Assembly (NCBI RefSeq): GCF_009866765.1
Contig: NZ_CP019431.1
Location: 434,001 to 498,000, forward strand
Length of the DNA stretch: 64,000 nucleotides
DNA from: Pseudomonas sp. S35
GTDB lineage: Bacteria; Pseudomonadota; Gammaproteobacteria; Pseudomonadales; Pseudomonadaceae
Direction: 5' to 3'
The translations under genes and the position numbers were made by a program. Below the pieces are notes generated by a model. That model was not told the origin of the DNA. It did no database searches and saw nothing but the letters and a program-made list of their open reading frames with translations. Below, piece after piece: positions 35,150 through 47,931 of the stretch. Numbering within the stretch: the stretch's first letter is position 1; each line of letters begins with the position of its first letter.

Positions 35150-35668
35150 GTGCGAAATTTGATTCTTGTAGGACCGATGGGGGCTGGAAAAAGCACCATC
35201 GGCCGTTTGCTGGCCAAAGAGCTGCGCCTGCCATTCAAAGACTCCGATAAGGAAATTGAATTGCGCACGGGCGCCAATATCCCGTGGATCTTCGATAAGG
35301 AAGGCGAACTGGGCTTTCGTGACCGCGAGCAGGCGATGATCGCCGAGCTGTGTGAGTGCGATGGCGTGGTATTGGCCACCGGCGGGGGCGCGGTGATGCG
35401 CGATGAAAACCGCCGGGCGCTGCATGCCGGTGGTCGGGTGGTTTATCTGCATGCGTCGGTCGAGCAGCAGGTCGGCCGCACGGCTCGCGATCGCAATCGC
35501 CCGTTGTTGCGTACCGCCAACCCGGAAAAAACCTTGCGCGACCTGCTTGCGCTGCGTGATCCGCTGTATCGGGAAATCGCCGATCTGGTGGTGGAAACCG
35601 ATGAGCGGCCGCCTCGTATGGTGGTCCTCGACATTCTTGAGCGCCTGCAACGGCTGCCACCCCGTTAA
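35150..35668 (+). CDS. aroK: Shikimate kinase
   Basis: Kinase of 172 residues that phosphorylates shikimate in the common aromatic pathway. Walker [13 protein letters not shown] (residues 9-20), DSDKEIE shikimate-binding stretch, FRDREQ and the GGGAVMR motif are present, with the lid region RDRNRPLL. Start is GTG, 4 bases after the pilQ stop, so it may be co-transcribed with the pil genes. aroB, the second enzyme of the pathway, follows. Confidence 0.96.
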   Translation: MRNLILVGPMGAGKSTIGRLLAKELRLPFKDSDKEIELRTGANIPWIFDKEGELGFRDREQAMIAELCECDGVVLATGGGAVMRDENRRALHAGGRVVYLHASVEQQVGRTARDRNRPLLRTANPEKTLRDLLALRDPLYREIADLVVETDERPPRMVVLDILERLQRLPPR

Positions 35669-35793
35669 AGCCAGGCCCGAAATGCGCTATTCTCGGCGGC
35701 GCGCTACAACCCTGCAGGGTGTGGCGTAGAGCCATCAAGTGGCGTCGGATCGCGACGCTGCCGGTCGTCAATACATCTTCAACGCGGGGACAC

Positions 35794-36894
35794 ATGCAGA
35801 CACTTAAGGTCGATCTAGGCGAGCGCAGCTACCCGATCCATATTGGCGAAGGTTTGTTGGACCAGCCCGAGTTGCTCGCACCGCACATCGCCGGGCGGCA
35901 GGTGGCGATCATCTCCAACGAAACGGTTGCGCCACTGTATCTTGAGCGTTTGAGCCGTAGTCTGGCGGCGTACTCAGTGATCTCCGTGATTTTGCCCGAC
36001 GGCGAAGCCCACAAGAACTGGGAAACCCTGCAACTTATTTTCGATGGCCTGCTCACTGCCCGCCACGACCGCCGCACCACCGTGATCGCCCTGGGCGGCG
36101 GTGTGATCGGCGACATGGCGGGTTTCGCGGCGGCCTGCTACCAGCGTGGTGTGGATTTTATCCAGGTGCCAACCACCCTGTTGTCCCAGGTCGATTCGTC
36201 GGTGGGCGGCAAGACGGGCATCAACCACCCGTTGGGCAAGAACATGGTCGGTGCGTTTTATCAGCCTCAGGCTGTGCTGATCGACACGGCGACCCTCAAT
36301 ACCTTGCCACCGCGCGAATTGTCGGCGGGCCTGGCAGAAGTCATCAAGTACGGGCTGATCTGCGATGAGCCGTTCCTGACCTGGCTTGAAGAACACGTCG
36401 ACGCCCTGCGCAACCTGGACCAGGTGGCGCTGACCGAAGCGATTTCCCGCTCGTGCGCCGCCAAGGCGCTGGTGGTGAATGCCGACGAACGGGAGTCCGG
36501 CGTGCGGGCCACGTTGAACCTGGGCCACACCTTCGGCCATGCGATCGAAACCCACATGGGCTATGGTGTGTGGTTGCACGGGGAGGCCGTGGCAGCTGGC
36601 ACGGTGATGGCGCTTGAGATGTCGCAACGCCTGGGCTGGATCAGCGCTCAAGAGCGTGATCGCGGCATCCACCTGTTCCAGCGCGCCGGTTTGCCGGTCA
36701 TTCCACCTGAGGAGATGACCGAGGCGGACTTCCTCGAACATATGGCGATAGACAAGAAAGTGATCGACGGTCGACTGCGACTGGTGCTGCTGCGCCATAT
36801 GGGCGAAGCGGTGGTGACCGACGATTATCCGAAAGAGATTTTACAGGCCACGCTGGGAGCGGATTACCGCGCCCTGGCCCAGCTTAAAGGTTAA
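35794..36894 (+). CDS. aroB: 3-dehydroquinate synthase
   Basis: Enzyme of 366 residues, NAD- and metal-dependent, making dehydroquinate from DAHP. The NAD site includes [10 protein letters not shown] and [15 protein letters not shown]; metal and substrate residues lie in [21 protein letters not shown] and [15 protein letters not shown] at 35794 begins [15 protein letters not shown]; the longer frame begins in noncoding sequence. Next to aroK, as in most Gammaproteobacteria. Confidence 0.96.
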   Translation: MQTLKVDLGERSYPIHIGEGLLDQPELLAPHIAGRQVAIISNETVAPLYLERLSRSLAAYSVISVILPDGEAHKNWETLQLIFDGLLTARHDRRTTVIALGGGVIGDMAGFAAACYQRGVDFIQVPTTLLSQVDSSVGGKTGINHPLGKNMVGAFYQPQAVLIDTATLNTLPPRELSAGLAEVIKYGLICDEPFLTWLEEHVDALRNLDQVALTEAISRSCAAKALVVNADERESGVRATLNLGHTFGHAIETHMGYGVWLHGEAVAAGTVMALEMSQRLGWISAQERDRGIHLFQRAGLPVIPPEEMTEADFLEHMAIDKKVIDGRLRLVLLRHMGEAVVTDDYPKEILQATLGADYRALAQLKG

Positions 36895-36904
36895 TAAGAT
36901 CCCG

Positions 36905-38461
36905 ATGACTAGTTTGCATGCCGACGAGGCGTTCCTCGGCCATTACCAGTTAAGCCACGACCCTTTTGCTCCACGGGTCCCTGGTTTCAAATTTTTCCCG
37001 GCCCAGCGCAAGCCGGTGCTAGGGCAACTGCACCACCTGGCGCGCTACAGCCAGTTGCTGCTGGTCGTGACCGGCCCGCTGGGCAGCGGCAAGACCTTGC
37101 TGCGCCAGGCCTTGGTCGCCAGCACCAACAAACAATCGGTACAGAGTGTGGTGGTGTCGGCCCGTGGCAATGGCGATGCAGCCGGTGTGCTGCGCCAGGT
37201 TGCCCAGGCCCTGGACGTGTCCACTGCCGAGCCAAGCGCGATCCTCAAGCAGGTCGTGCAACTGGGCCTGACCGGCCAGGAAGTCTACCTGCTGGTAGAT
37301 GATGCCGAGCAGCTCGACGAGTCCGCCCTGGAAGCGCTGCTGGCGCTGGCGGCGGGTACGCCGGAAGGTCGTCCCCATGTGTTCCTGTTCGGTGAGTCGT
37401 CGTTGATCGCCGATCTGGAGCAGATCAGCGGCGATCAGGAACTGTTCCACGTCATCGAATTGCAGCCTTACGAAGAAGAAGAAACCCGCGAATACCTGGC
37501 GCAACGCCTCGAAGGCGCAGGGGCCGGTATCGAACTTTTCACGGCAAATCAGATCTCTGATATTCACGAAAGCTCCGACGGTTGGCCTGGCACCATCAAC
37601 CAGGTTGCCCGCGATGCAATGATCGAAGCCATGATTGCCAGCCGCTCTGCGGTCAAGCGTCCAAAGATGGGGTTCACTATGCCTAAGAAGCACGTATTGG
37701 CGATTTCCGCCGTTGTCGTGGTCGCCGTAGCCGCCGCCTGGTTGATCCCTGGCCGCAGCAAGGCGCCTGCCACCGCTGGCGCGCCAACCGAACAGGCGCA
37801 GTTGCCACTGGGCAAGCCCACGCCAAACGTCGAGTTCGCCAACTCCGGCCAACCGACCAACCTGCCAATGGTCGGCCAACCCGTGATGCGCGGCCCACTC
37901 GCCGAAGAAGCCGGTGGCATCTCCGAGGGCGACGACGGCGTGCCGGTGGAAGGTTCCAGTGCCACGCCGCCAACCGTCACCACTACGGCGCCACCTGCGG
38001 GTGTGCCGGCCGGTCAGCCGGCCGCTAAGCCAGCGCCCACACCTGCGCCGACGGTTGCCACCGCCAAGCCAGCCCCAGTCACCAAGCCCGTAGCGCCTGC
38101 TCCAGCAGCCAAGCCCGCGCCTGTGACCAAGCCCGCTGAAAAACCGGCCACCGTCGCCAAAGCAGGCGCCGCCGGCAGCAGCTGGTACGCCAGCCAGCCT
38201 ACTGGCAACTTCGTCGTACAGATCCTCGGCACCAGCTCCGAAGCCAACGCCCAGGCGTTCGTGAAAGAGCAGGGCGGCGAGTACCGTTATTTCAAGAAAG
38301 TGCTCAACGGCAAGCCTCTCTACGTGATTACCTACGGCAACTTCTCCAGCCGTGCCGCAGCTGATTCTGCGATCAAAACCTTGCCAGCGAAGGTTCAGGC
38401 TGGTAAACCTTGGCCTCGCACTGTTGCCAGCGTTCAACAAGAACTCGCAACAACTCGCTGA
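36905..38461 (+). CDS. DamX-like protein with AAA ATPase and SPOR domains
   Basis: Protein of 518 residues. An ExeA/AAA-type ATPase domain (about 10-240) has Walker A GPLGSGKT (57-64) and Walker B LLVDDAEQLDE. One transmembrane helix (about 262-281, LAISAVVVVAVAAAWLIP) and a long Pro/Ala/Lys linker follow, then a C-terminal SPOR domain (about 433-510, GNFVVQILGTSSEANAQAFV) that binds septal peptidoglycan. The aroB-damX-like order is conserved; DamX acts in cell division. The cytoplasmic ATPase domain is longer than that of E. coli DamX, so orthology is by position and layout. Confidence 0.88.
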   Translation: MTSLHADEAFLGHYQLSHDPFAPRVPGFKFFPAQRKPVLGQLHHLARYSQLLLVVTGPLGSGKTLLRQALVASTNKQSVQSVVVSARGNGDAAGVLRQVAQALDVSTAEPSAILKQVVQLGLTGQEVYLLVDDAEQLDESALEALLALAAGTPEGRPHVFLFGESSLIADLEQISGDQELFHVIELQPYEEEETREYLAQRLEGAGAGIELFTANQISDIHESSDGWPGTINQVARDAMIEAMIASRSAVKRPKMGFTMPKKHVLAISAVVVVAVAAAWLIPGRSKAPATAGAPTEQAQLPLGKPTPNVEFANSGQPTNLPMVGQPVMRGPLAEEAGGISEGDDGVPVEGSSATPPTVTTTAPPAGVPAGQPAAKPAPTPAPTVATAKPAPVTKPVAPAPAAKPAPVTKPAEKPATVAKAGAAGSSWYASQPTGNFVVQILGTSSEANAQAFVKEQGGEYRYFKKVLNGKPLYVITYGNFSSRAAADSAIKTLPAKVQAGKPWPRTVASVQQELATTR

Positions 38462-38811
38462 AGATCCGGCGGCCTTACCCAGGCCGCCCTCCCGGCACCT
38501 CAAAAAAATCGCATGGCGTGCAGTCTCTACAGACCGCGCGCTTTGTGGTGTCTGCGTTACAGTAGCCTTTGAGTCGTAGCGGTCAGAATTAAAAAAGTTT
38601 TGACTAGCACAGCATATCGCTTTAAACCTTTCATAAATGCGACATAGATTTGCGACATTTCGTCGCTAAATTTGTGAGCGTCTGTGTCGGTGTGTACAAT
38701 GACCTCCCTTTTGCCCCCGCTAAGCCGGCGTACGTTCGGCGTGGAAGGTAACCGGTTGAATTGAAAAGAAATTTGCCTCGGTATAAGAGGCAGCCTGGTG
38801 AGAAAGTGTCT
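38462..38811 (+). promoter_or_regulatory. gltB upstream region with predicted promoter
   Basis: This 350-base noncoding stretch starts with a GC-rich hairpin (GGCGGCCT/AGGCCGCC, 38468-38488) that lacks a T-run, so it is only a possible terminator for the damX-like gene. TTGTGA (38672-38677) and TACAAT (38695-38700) with a 17-base spacer are a good sigma-70 promoter about 110 bases before gltB. The long leader between may carry regulation; no riboswitch fold was recognised. Confidence 0.5.
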
Positions 38812-41800
38812 ATGAAAGCAGGTCTGTACCAACCCGATGAATTCAAGGATAACTGCGGTTTCGGCCTGATAGCCCACATGCAGGGCGAGCCCAGTCATAC
38901 CCTTTTGCAAACGGCCATCGAGGCCCTGACCTGCATGACCCACCGCGGTGGGATCAACGCCGACGGCAAGACCGGCGACGGTTGCGGCTTGCTGATTCAA
39001 AAGCCCGACCAGTTCCTGCGCGCTGTCGCCAAAGAGCATTTCGCAGTCGAATTGCCCAAGCAGTACGCCGTGGGCATGGTGTTTTTCAACCAGGACCCGG
39101 TCAAAGCCGAAGCTGCTCGCGAGAACATGAACCGCGAGATCGTCGCTGCCGGCCTGCAACTCGTCGGCTGGCGCAAAGTGCCAATCGACACCAGCGTGCT
39201 CGGCCGCCTGGCCCATGAGCGCCTGCCGCAGATCGAGCAAGTGTTCATTGCAGGCGACGGCCTGAGCGACCAGGACATGGCGATCAAGCTGTTCACGTCC
39301 CGTCGTCGCTCGTCCGTGGCCAACGCCGCCGACGCCGACCACTACATCTGCAGCTTTTCCCACAAGACCATCATTTATAAAGGCCTGATGATGCCGGCGG
39401 ATTTGACCGCCTTCTATCCAGACCTGAGCGATGAGCGCCTGCAAACCGCGATCTGCGTGTTCCACCAGCGCTTCTCCACCAACACCCTGCCGAAATGGCC
39501 GCTGGCCCAGCCATTCCGCTTCCTCGCCCACAACGGCGAGATCAACACCATCACCGGCAACCGCAACTGGGCCGTGGCCCGTCGCACCAAGTTCGCCAAC
39601 GACCTGATGGACCTCGAAGAGCTCGGCCCGCTGGTCAACCGCGTGGGTTCCGACTCTTCCAGCATGGACAACATGCTCGAACTGATGGTCACCGGCGGCA
39701 TCGACCTGTTCCGTGGCGTGCGCATGATCATTCCGCCAGCGTGGCAGAACGTCGAGACCATGGACCCGGACCTGCGTGCATTCTACGAGTACAACTCGAT
39801 GCACATGGAGCCGTGGGACGGCCCCGCTGGCGTGGTCATGACCGATGGTCGCTACGCGGTGTGCCTGCTCGACCGTAACGGTCTGCGCCCGGCGCGTTGG
39901 GTCACCACCACCAACGGCTTCATCACCCTTGCGTCGGAAATCGGCGTGTGGAACTACCAGCCGCAAGACGTGATCGCCAAAGGCCGCGTAGGCCCTGGCC
40001 AGATCCTGGCCGTGGACACCGAAACCGGGCAGATCCTCGACACCGACGCCATCGACAACCGCTTGAAGTCTCGTCACCCGTACAAGCAATGGCTGCGCAA
40101 GAACGCCCTGCGCATCCAGGCGACCATGGAAGACAACGACCACGGTTCGGCTTTCTACGACGTCGACCAGCTTAAGCAGTACATGAAGATGTACCAGGTC
40201 ACGTTTGAAGAGCGCGACCAAGTGCTGCGTCCGCTCGGCGAGCAAGGCTACGAGGCCGTCGGCTCGATGGGCGACGATACGCCGATGGCCGTATTGTCCC
40301 AGCGCGTGCGCACGCCGTACGACTATTTCCGCCAGCAGTTCGCCCAGGTGACCAACCCACCGATCGACCCGCTGCGCGAAGCCATCGTGATGTCCCTGGA
40401 AGTGTGCCTCGGTGCCGAGCGCAACATCTTCCAGGAATCGCCTGAGCACGCCTCCCGCGTGATCCTCAGCTCGCCGGTTATTTCCCCGGCCAAATGGCGT
40501 TCGTTGATGACCCTGGATCGCCCAGGCTTCGACCGCCAGACCATCGACCTGAACTACGACGAAGCCCTCGGCCTTGAAGCCGCTGTGCGCAACGTTGCTG
40601 ATCAGGCCGAGGAAGCCGTGCGCGCCGGTCGCACCCAGATCGTGCTGACCGACCGCCATATCGCGCCGGGCAAGCTGCCGATCCACGCATCGCTGGCCAC
40701 CGGCGCGGTACACCACCGCCTGACCGAAAAAGGCCTGCGCTGCGATTCCAACATCCTGGTCGAAACCGCCACCGCCCGCGACCCGCATCACTTCGCGGTG
40801 TTGATCGGCTTCGGCGCCTCGGCGGTGTACCCGTTCCTGGCATACGAAGTGCTGGGCGACCTGATCCGTACCGGTGAAGTGCTGGGCGACCTCTATGAGG
40901 TGTTCAAGAACTACCGTAAGGGCATCACCAAGGGCCTGCTGAAGATCCTGTCGAAGATGGGTATCTCCACCGTCACCTCGTACCGTGGCGCACAGCTGTT
41001 CGAAGCCATCGGCCTGTCCGAAGAAGTCTGCGACCTGAGCTTTCGTGGCGTGCCGAGCCGCATCAAGGGTGCGCGCTTCGTCGACATCGAAGCCGAACAG
41101 AAAGCCCTGGCAGCCGAAGCCTGGAGCGCGCGCAAGCCGATCCAGCAAGGCGGCCTGCTCAAGTTCGTACACGGTGGCGAATACCACGCGTACAACCCGG
41201 ACGTGGTCAACACCCTGCAAGCCGCCGTGCAGCAGGGCGACTACGCCAAGTTCAAGGAATACACCTCGCTGGTGGATAACCGCCCGGTGTCGATGATCCG
41301 CGACCTGTTCAAGGTGAAGACCCTGGACACGCCGATGGACATCAGCGAAGTCGAGCCGTTGGAATCGATCCTCAAGCGCTTCGACTCCGCTGGTATTTCC
41401 CTGGGCGCCTTGTCGCCTGAGGCGCACGAAGCCCTGGCCGAAGCCATGAACCGCCTGGGTGCGCGTTCCAACTCCGGCGAAGGCGGCGAAGACCCGGCGC
41501 GCTACGGCACCATCAAGAGCTCGAAGATCAAGCAAGTCGCCACTGGGCGTTTTGGCGTGACCCCGGAATACCTGGTCAACGCCGAAGTGCTGCAGATCAA
41601 GGTGGCCCAGGGCGCCAAGCCCGGTGAAGGCGGCCAGCTGCCAGGTGGCAAGGTCAACGGCCTGATCGCCAAGCTGCGTTATGCAGTGCCAGGCGTGACC
41701 CTGATCTCGCCTCCGCCGCACCACGACATCTACTCGATTGAAGACTTGTCGCAGCTGATTTTCGACCTCAAGCAAGTTAACCCGAAGGCCCTGGTCTCGG

Positions 41801-43257
41801 TGAAACTGGTCGCAGAAGCTGGCGTGGGCACCATCGCCGCCGGTGTGGCCAAGGCCTATGCCGACTTGATCACCATCTCCGGCTACGACGGCGGTACCGG
41901 CGCTTCGCCGCTGACCTCGATCAAGTACGCCGGCGCACCCTGGGAACTCGGCCTGGCCGAAACCCACCAGACCTTGCGCGGCAATGACCTGCGCGGCAAG
42001 GTTCGTGTCCAGACTGACGGCGGCCTCAAAACCGGCCTTGACGTGATCAAGGCGGCAATCCTCGGCGCCGAAAGCTTCGGCTTCGGCACCGCGCCAATGA
42101 TCGCCCTGGGCTGCAAGTACCTGCGCATCTGCCACCTGAACAACTGCGCCACCGGCGTGGCGACCCAGAACGAGAAGCTGCGCAAGGATCACTACATCGG
42201 CACGGTTGACATGGTGGTGAATTTCTTCACCTACGTCGCCGAAGAGACCCGTGAGTGGCTGGCCAAGCTGGGCGTGCGTTCGCTGGAAGAGCTGATCGGT
42301 CGTACCGACCTGCTGGACATCCTGCAGGGCCAGACCGCCAAGCAGCACCACCTGGACCTGACGCCGCTGTTGGGCAGCGATCACATCCCGGCCGACAAAC
42401 CGCAGTTCTGCGGGGTTGAGCGTAACCCGCCGTTCGATAAAGGCCTGCTGGCCGAGAAGATGGTCGACATGGCCGGCTCTTCGATCAGCGACGCCAGCGG
42501 TGGCGAATTCGCCCTGGATATCTGCAACTGCGACCGTTCCATCGGCGCACGCATCTCCGGCGAAATCGCCCGCAAGCACGGCAACCAAGGGATGGCTAAA
42601 GCGCCGATCACCTTCCGCTTCAAGGGCACTGCCGGCCAGAGCTTCGGCGTGTGGAACGCCGGCGGCCTGCACATGTACCTGGAAGGCGACGCCAACGACT
42701 ACGTGGGCAAGGGCATGACCGGCGGCAAGCTGGTGATCGTTCCGCCTGTCGGCAGTGTCTACAAGAGCCAGGACAGTGCCATTATCGGCAACACCTGCCT
42801 GTACGGCGCCACCGGTGGCAAGCTGTTCGCCGCCGGCACCGCCGGTGAGCGTTTCGCTGTGCGTAACTCCGGTGCCCACACCGTGGTGGAAGGCACCGGC
42901 GATCACTGCTGCGAGTACATGACCGGGGGCTTTGTCGCGGTACTGGGCAAGACCGGTTACAACTTCGGTTCGGGCATGACCGGCGGTTTCGCCTACGTGC
43001 TCGATCAGGACAACACCTTCGTCGACAAGGTCAACCACGAGTTGGTCGAGATCCAGCGGATCAGCGGCGAAGCCATGGAATCCTACCGGAACCACTTGCA
43101 GCACGTGCTGGACGAGTACGTTGAGGAAACCGGCAGCGAATGGGGGCGTAACCTCGCCGAAAACCTCGATGATTATCTGCGTCGTTTCTGGCTGGTCAAG
43201 CCCAAGGCTGCCAACCTGAAATCGTTGCTTTCCAGCATCCGTGCCAACCCGCAGTGA
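38812..43257 (+). CDS. gltB: Glutamate synthase large subunit
   Basis: Protein of 1481 residues that, with GltD, converts glutamine and 2-oxoglutarate to two glutamates. The N-terminal class II amidotransferase domain becomes active after propeptide removal at Cys15 ([15 protein letters not shown]). The central and FMN synthase domains follow, with the [3Fe-4S] cysteines in [15 protein letters not shown] (about 1100). The C-terminal beta-helix GXGXG domain ends the protein. ATG at 38812 was chosen because [14 protein letters not shown] is the conserved start. gltD follows 32 bases later. Confidence 0.97.
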   Translation: MKAGLYQPDEFKDNCGFGLIAHMQGEPSHTLLQTAIEALTCMTHRGGINADGKTGDGCGLLIQKPDQFLRAVAKEHFAVELPKQYAVGMVFFNQDPVKAEAARENMNREIVAAGLQLVGWRKVPIDTSVLGRLAHERLPQIEQVFIAGDGLSDQDMAIKLFTSRRRSSVANAADADHYICSFSHKTIIYKGLMMPADLTAFYPDLSDERLQTAICVFHQRFSTNTLPKWPLAQPFRFLAHNGEINTITGNRNWAVARRTKFANDLMDLEELGPLVNRVGSDSSSMDNMLELMVTGGIDLFRGVRMIIPPAWQNVETMDPDLRAFYEYNSMHMEPWDGPAGVVMTDGRYAVCLLDRNGLRPARWVTTTNGFITLASEIGVWNYQPQDVIAKGRVGPGQILAVDTETGQILDTDAIDNRLKSRHPYKQWLRKNALRIQATMEDNDHGSAFYDVDQLKQYMKMYQVTFEERDQVLRPLGEQGYEAVGSMGDDTPMAVLSQRVRTPYDYFRQQFAQVTNPPIDPLREAIVMSLEVCLGAERNIFQESPEHASRVILSSPVISPAKWRSLMTLDRPGFDRQTIDLNYDEALGLEAAVRNVADQAEEAVRAGRTQIVLTDRHIAPGKLPIHASLATGAVHHRLTEKGLRCDSNILVETATARDPHHFAVLIGFGASAVYPFLAYEVLGDLIRTGEVLGDLYEVFKNYRKGITKGLLKILSKMGISTVTSYRGAQLFEAIGLSEEVCDLSFRGVPSRIKGARFVDIEAEQKALAAEAWSARKPIQQGGLLKFVHGGEYHAYNPDVVNTLQAAVQQGDYAKFKEYTSLVDNRPVSMIRDLFKVKTLDTPMDISEVEPLESILKRFDSAGISLGALSPEAHEALAEAMNRLGARSNSGEGGEDPARYGTIKSSKIKQVATGRFGVTPEYLVNAEVLQIKVAQGAKPGEGGQLPGGKVNGLIAKLRYAVPGVTLISPPPHHDIYSIEDLSQLIFDLKQVNPKALVSVKLVAEAGVGTIAAGVAKAYADLITISGYDGGTGASPLTSIKYAGAPWELGLAETHQTLRGNDLRGKVRVQTDGGLKTGLDVIKAAILGAESFGFGTAPMIALGCKYLRICHLNNCATGVATQNEKLRKDHYIGTVDMVVNFFTYVAEETREWLAKLGVRSLEELIGRTDLLDILQGQTAKQHHLDLTPLLGSDHIPADKPQFCGVERNPPFDKGLLAEKMVDMAGSSISDASGGEFALDICNCDRSIGARISGEIARKHGNQGMAKAPITFRFKGTAGQSFGVWNAGGLHMYLEGDANDYVGKGMTGGKLVIVPPVGSVYKSQDSAIIGNTCLYGATGGKLFAAGTAGERFAVRNSGAHTVVEGTGDHCCEYMTGGFVAVLGKTGYNFGSGMTGGFAYVLDQDNTFVDKVNHELVEIQRISGEAMESYRNHLQHVLDEYVEETGSEWGRNLAENLDDYLRRFWLVKPKAANLKSLLSSIRANPQ

Positions 43258-43280
43258 TATGCGCCTGAAGAGTTTGATGA

Positions 43281-44708
<1,428 letters not shown>

Positions 44709-44735
44709 CCCCGATCCCAAATTGAAATGGGATCA

Positions 44736-44769
44736 AAATGTGGGAGGGGGCAAGCCCCCTCCCACATTT
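44736..44769. repeat. Single perfect REP palindrome after gltD
   Basis: AAATGTGGGAGGGGGC and its exact complement (16-base arms) meet around a 2-base loop, followed by GTTTTTG. Unlike the paired REPINs, this is a solo head-to-head palindrome with the spacer collapsed. As RNA it could add to termination of gltBD. Confidence 0.85.
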
Positions 44770-44814
44770 GTTTTTGCCACATTCAAGAAATTGTCGTAAA
44801 TCAACCCAATAGAT

Positions 44815-44842
44815 AAAAGGCACGGCCCATTCCGTGCCTTTT
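44815..44842. terminator. Intrinsic terminator between gltD and hemE
   Basis: Perfect 11-base arms AAAAGGCACGG / CCGTGCCTTTT around a 6-base loop. It is symmetric, with A-run before and T-run after. It lies 47 bases before hemE, so it probably ends gltBD transcripts; an attenuator-like role for hemE cannot be excluded. Confidence 0.7.
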
Positions 44843-44889
44843 GCGCCCGGCTCTGAGAAAATGCCCGCACTTTTTTTGCGGATGCCGAC

Positions 44890-45957
44890 ATGACTGCCCT
44901 CAAGAACGATCGTTTCCTTCGTGCCCTGCTCAAGCAACCCGTGGACGTCACCCCCGTGTGGATGATGCGTCAAGCCGGTCGCTACCTGCCGGAATACCGC
45001 GCCAGCCGCGCCAACGCCGGCGACTTCATGAGCCTGTGCATGAACCCGGAGTTCGCCTGCGAAGTCACGATGCAGCCGCTGGACCGTTACCCACAACTGG
45101 ACGCGGCCATCCTCTTCTCCGACATCCTCACCATCCCTGACGCAATGGGCCAAGGCCTGTACTTCGAAACCGGCGAAGGCCCGCGTTTCAAGAAGGTCGT
45201 CAGCACCCTGGCCGATATCGAAGCCCTGCCGATCCCGGATCCGCACAAAGACCTCGGCTACGTGATGGACGCCGTGAGCACCATCCGCCGCGAGCTGAAC
45301 GGCCGTGTGCCACTGATCGGCTTCTCCGGCAGCCCGTGGACCCTGGCCACCTACATGGTCGAAGGCGGCTCGTCGAAAGACTTCCGCAAGACCAAGGCCA
45401 TGCTCTACGACAACCCGCAAGCCATGCACCTGCTGCTGGACAAACTGGCGCAGTCGGTCACCTCCTACCTCAACGGCCAGATCATGGCTGGTGCGCAAGC
45501 GGTGCAGATTTTCGACACCTGGGGCGGCAACCTGTCGGCGGCGGCGTACCAGGAGTTTTCCCTGGCCTATATGCGCAAGATCGTCAGCGGCCTGATCCGC
45601 GAACACGAAGGCCGCAAGGTGCCGGTCATCATGTTCACCAAGGGCGGCGGCCTGTGGCTGGAAAGCATCGCCGATGCCGGTGCCGACGCCTTGGGCCTGG
45701 ACTGGACCTGCGACCTGGGCGAAGCCCGTCGCCGTGTGGGCAACCAAGTGGCCCTGCAAGGCAACATGGACCCGACTGTGCTCTACGCCAAGCCGCAAGC
45801 GATCCGTACCGAAGTAGGTCGCATCCTCGCCAGCTACGGCAAAGGCAGTGGTCACGTGTTCAACCTTGGTCATGGCATCACCCCGGAAGTGAACCCGGAA
45901 CACGCCGGCGCTTTCCTGCAAGCGGTACACGAATTGTCCGCGCAATATCACGCGTAA
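44890..45957 (+). CDS. hemE: Uroporphyrinogen decarboxylase
   Basis: Enzyme of 355 residues decarboxylating uroporphyrinogen III to coproporphyrinogen III in heme synthesis. The signature [16 protein letters not shown] (about 19-34) holds the substrate-binding Arg residues. The acidic [12 protein letters not shown] loop, [15 protein letters not shown] and the C-terminal [16 protein letters not shown] are intact. Last core-genome gene before the accessory T2SS region. Confidence 0.97.
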   Translation: MTALKNDRFLRALLKQPVDVTPVWMMRQAGRYLPEYRASRANAGDFMSLCMNPEFACEVTMQPLDRYPQLDAAILFSDILTIPDAMGQGLYFETGEGPRFKKVVSTLADIEALPIPDPHKDLGYVMDAVSTIRRELNGRVPLIGFSGSPWTLATYMVEGGSSKDFRKTKAMLYDNPQAMHLLLDKLAQSVTSYLNGQIMAGAQAVQIFDTWGGNLSAAAYQEFSLAYMRKIVSGLIREHEGRKVPVIMFTKGGGLWLESIADAGADALGLDWTCDLGEARRRVGNQVALQGNMDPTVLYAKPQAIRTEVGRILASYGKGSGHVFNLGHGITPEVNPEHAGAFLQAVHELSAQYHA

Positions 45958-46280
45958 CCCCCTTCCAAACCCTGCGTCACCCGCTTTCGCCAAGTGGGTG
46001 ACGTTCAGCGCCAAGCTGTTTTAATCCAACCGGTCGCTGGAAGATGCGTTTATCTTCCAGCGATAGCGCGTCTATGGTTGTTTGTTTTTAAGACAGTTCT
46101 TACTTGTACGAGACGCCTTTCTTATAGGCAAGAGATAGTTCGGTAAAATTCAATTATTCCTACATCAAATCATGTTCAAGTCCGTAAAAATCACCTCGCT
46201 CGTTTACAACAACCGTATAAAACGTAGTCCATGTTTTTTGATATGGGTTTTTATTGACTGGTGAAGTTGGCTTGAATTTT
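45958..46280. other. Noncoding stretch between hemE and the LPMO gene with two hairpins
   Basis: 323 bases without a gene, becoming AT-rich toward the LPMO. Hairpin one, GTCACCCGCTT/AAGTGGGTGAC (45976-46002), pairs at 10 of 11 positions. Hairpin two is a perfect 12-base stem TCGCTGGAAGAT/ATCTTCCAGCGA (46034-46063) followed after 12 bases by a T-rich run, a possible hemE terminator. The rest likely carries the LPMO promoter and untranslated leader; no clear -35/-10 pair was picked. Confidence 0.5.
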
Positions 46281-47741
46281 ATGATAAAAAAAGATTTGTC
46301 TCGTTGGGGTGGGATTTCTTCGCTGGCGTTCTTGAGTGCATTGTTGATACCGGCTCAAAGTGCGCAGGCTCATGGTTATTTGAATGATCCGCCGTCGCGC
46401 GCGTTTCAATGCCAGAAAGGCTTGAACAAAGACTGCGGCGGAGCGCAGTACGAGCCGCAAAGTGTCGGTGAAACCTTCAAGGGGTTTCCCGCCGGTGTCG
46501 GTGGTGCACCGTTGCAGGGGCCGGTCGACGGCAAGATCGCCAGTGGCGGTATCGGCCTGTTCTCGGCCATGGACGCCCAGTCTGCCAACCGTTGGCACCA
46601 GACCGAAATTCACGACCGCAACATCAGTTTCGACTGGAAATACACGGCCGCTCATCCCGCTACCAAGCATGAATACTTTATTACCCGTAACGGTTGGAAC
46701 CCGAACGAGCCGCTCAAGCGCGCAACGTTTGAAGGCACACCCTTCTGTTCGGTGGATGGCGGCAACGTGCTACCTGTCAGCGGCCAGAAGCACGCTTGCG
46801 TGATTCCTCAGGACAAGACGGGGTCGCACATCATCCTGGGCATCTGGACGGTGGGCGATACCGATGCCGCGTTCTACAACGTGGTGGACGTGAACATCCT
46901 TGCCGAACCCGATTTGCCGGGCGGCTGGAGTGCGGTCGGCAGCATCACGCCATCTGCCACCTTGTTGGTGGGTGACAAGGTCAAGGCCCGTGCTTTCACT
47001 GGTGCCGGCGAGAGCGCGGCGTACTCGGTTGAAATCCCGATCGACAGTGCCGAAGAGGGCTTGCCGCAGAACTGGGCATTCAAGCTGGCCGAAAAGATCA
47101 ACCAGTCCCAGACCCTGATCCAGGCGGGTATTCGCGATGAGCAGGGCAACATTGCTCCGGTCAAAGGCAAGAACAACCTGTATGCCCAGAAAGACAGCAG
47201 TGTGGTTCGTTATGAGCTGAAGCTGGACGTCAAGGAGGATGCCCTCGCGCGTATGGCGTTGTCGGGAATCTCCAGTGAGTACGTGCTGGACAAGGGGCGG
47301 GCGAAAGTGCGCTTTGCCATGCTCGCCAACCGTGACATGAATATCGAAGCCACGCTGTTCGACGCCAACAACAAGCCGGTGGGTACCCTCAAGACCCTCG
47401 CACAGGGCGATAGCAACACGCTGGAAATGGATGTGCGCAGCGAGCCGGGCACGCACCACATGACGCTGCTGGGTACTACTGTCGATGGGCGTACAACACG
47501 GCAGGACACCCAGCCTGTCAACCTGACGGGCGAGGGCGGTGCCAAGGACTATCACTTCGTGTTTCCTCAAAACCTGGAAAGTTACGAGGCGGGCACACGT
47601 GTACTGCAGCCCAAGACCGATGAAGTTTATGAATGCAAGCCATTCCCTCTCTCGGGTTATTGCAAACAGTACCTGCCAACGGCCAATGGTTTTGAACCAG
47701 GTGTAGGTGACCACTGGCAGACAGCCTGGGAACAACTCTGA
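46281..47741 (+). CDS. GbpA-like chitin-binding lytic polysaccharide monooxygenase
   Basis: Secreted copper enzyme of 486 residues, the size of Vibrio GbpA, expected to cleave crystalline chitin oxidatively. Signal peptide 1-30 (QSAQA) leaves His31 as the N-terminal copper ligand; the second is probably His125 in YTAAHPATKH, with Phe198 in DAAFYNVVDV axial (AA10 domain, about 31-205). Two beta-rich GbpA-type middle modules follow (about 206-415), then a C-terminal chitin-binding module (about 425-486) with VYECKPFPLSGYCKQYLP and GVGDHWQTAW. A strong terminator follows, then a T2SS operon, its likely exporter. Confidence 0.93.
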   Translation: MIKKDLSRWGGISSLAFLSALLIPAQSAQAHGYLNDPPSRAFQCQKGLNKDCGGAQYEPQSVGETFKGFPAGVGGAPLQGPVDGKIASGGIGLFSAMDAQSANRWHQTEIHDRNISFDWKYTAAHPATKHEYFITRNGWNPNEPLKRATFEGTPFCSVDGGNVLPVSGQKHACVIPQDKTGSHIILGIWTVGDTDAAFYNVVDVNILAEPDLPGGWSAVGSITPSATLLVGDKVKARAFTGAGESAAYSVEIPIDSAEEGLPQNWAFKLAEKINQSQTLIQAGIRDEQGNIAPVKGKNNLYAQKDSSVVRYELKLDVKEDALARMALSGISSEYVLDKGRAKVRFAMLANRDMNIEATLFDANNKPVGTLKTLAQGDSNTLEMDVRSEPGTHHMTLLGTTVDGRTTRQDTQPVNLTGEGGAKDYHFVFPQNLESYEAGTRVLQPKTDEVYECKPFPLSGYCKQYLPTANGFEPGVGDHWQTAWEQL

Positions 47742-47758
47742 ACCCTTAGTTGAATAAG

Positions 47759-47798
47759 CCCGGATAAGTTCGCGTGAACTTATCCGGGTGTCTTTTTT
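47759..47798 (+). terminator. Intrinsic terminator after the LPMO gene
   Basis: Perfect 13-base arms CCCGGATAAGTTC / GAACTTATCCGGG, loop GCGT, then TGTCTTTTTT. It separates LPMO transcription from the gsp operon that starts at 47932. Confidence 0.93.
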
Positions 47799-47931
47799 AT
47801 CCGAATACTTTTGATTCTGGCGCACCGCGTCAAATGACGAAGTGCGGGCGTTGTTCGACGGGCGGGTAGTTCGCCGGCGCCGTGTCGTATCACGCTGTTT
47901 ATTTCAAAAAAGGTTCTGCCAGTGGGGAATT

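Noticed and set aside
38468..38488. Terminator after the damX-like gene
   Set aside because: The stem is good but is followed by CTCCCGGCACCT, not a T-run; kept only as a note in the gltB upstream region.
38557..43104. Antisense open frame of 1515 codons opposite gltB
   Set aside because: It mirrors gltB exactly in frame; high GC at third positions removes stops on the opposite strand. No recognisable domain, and it runs through the gltB promoter.
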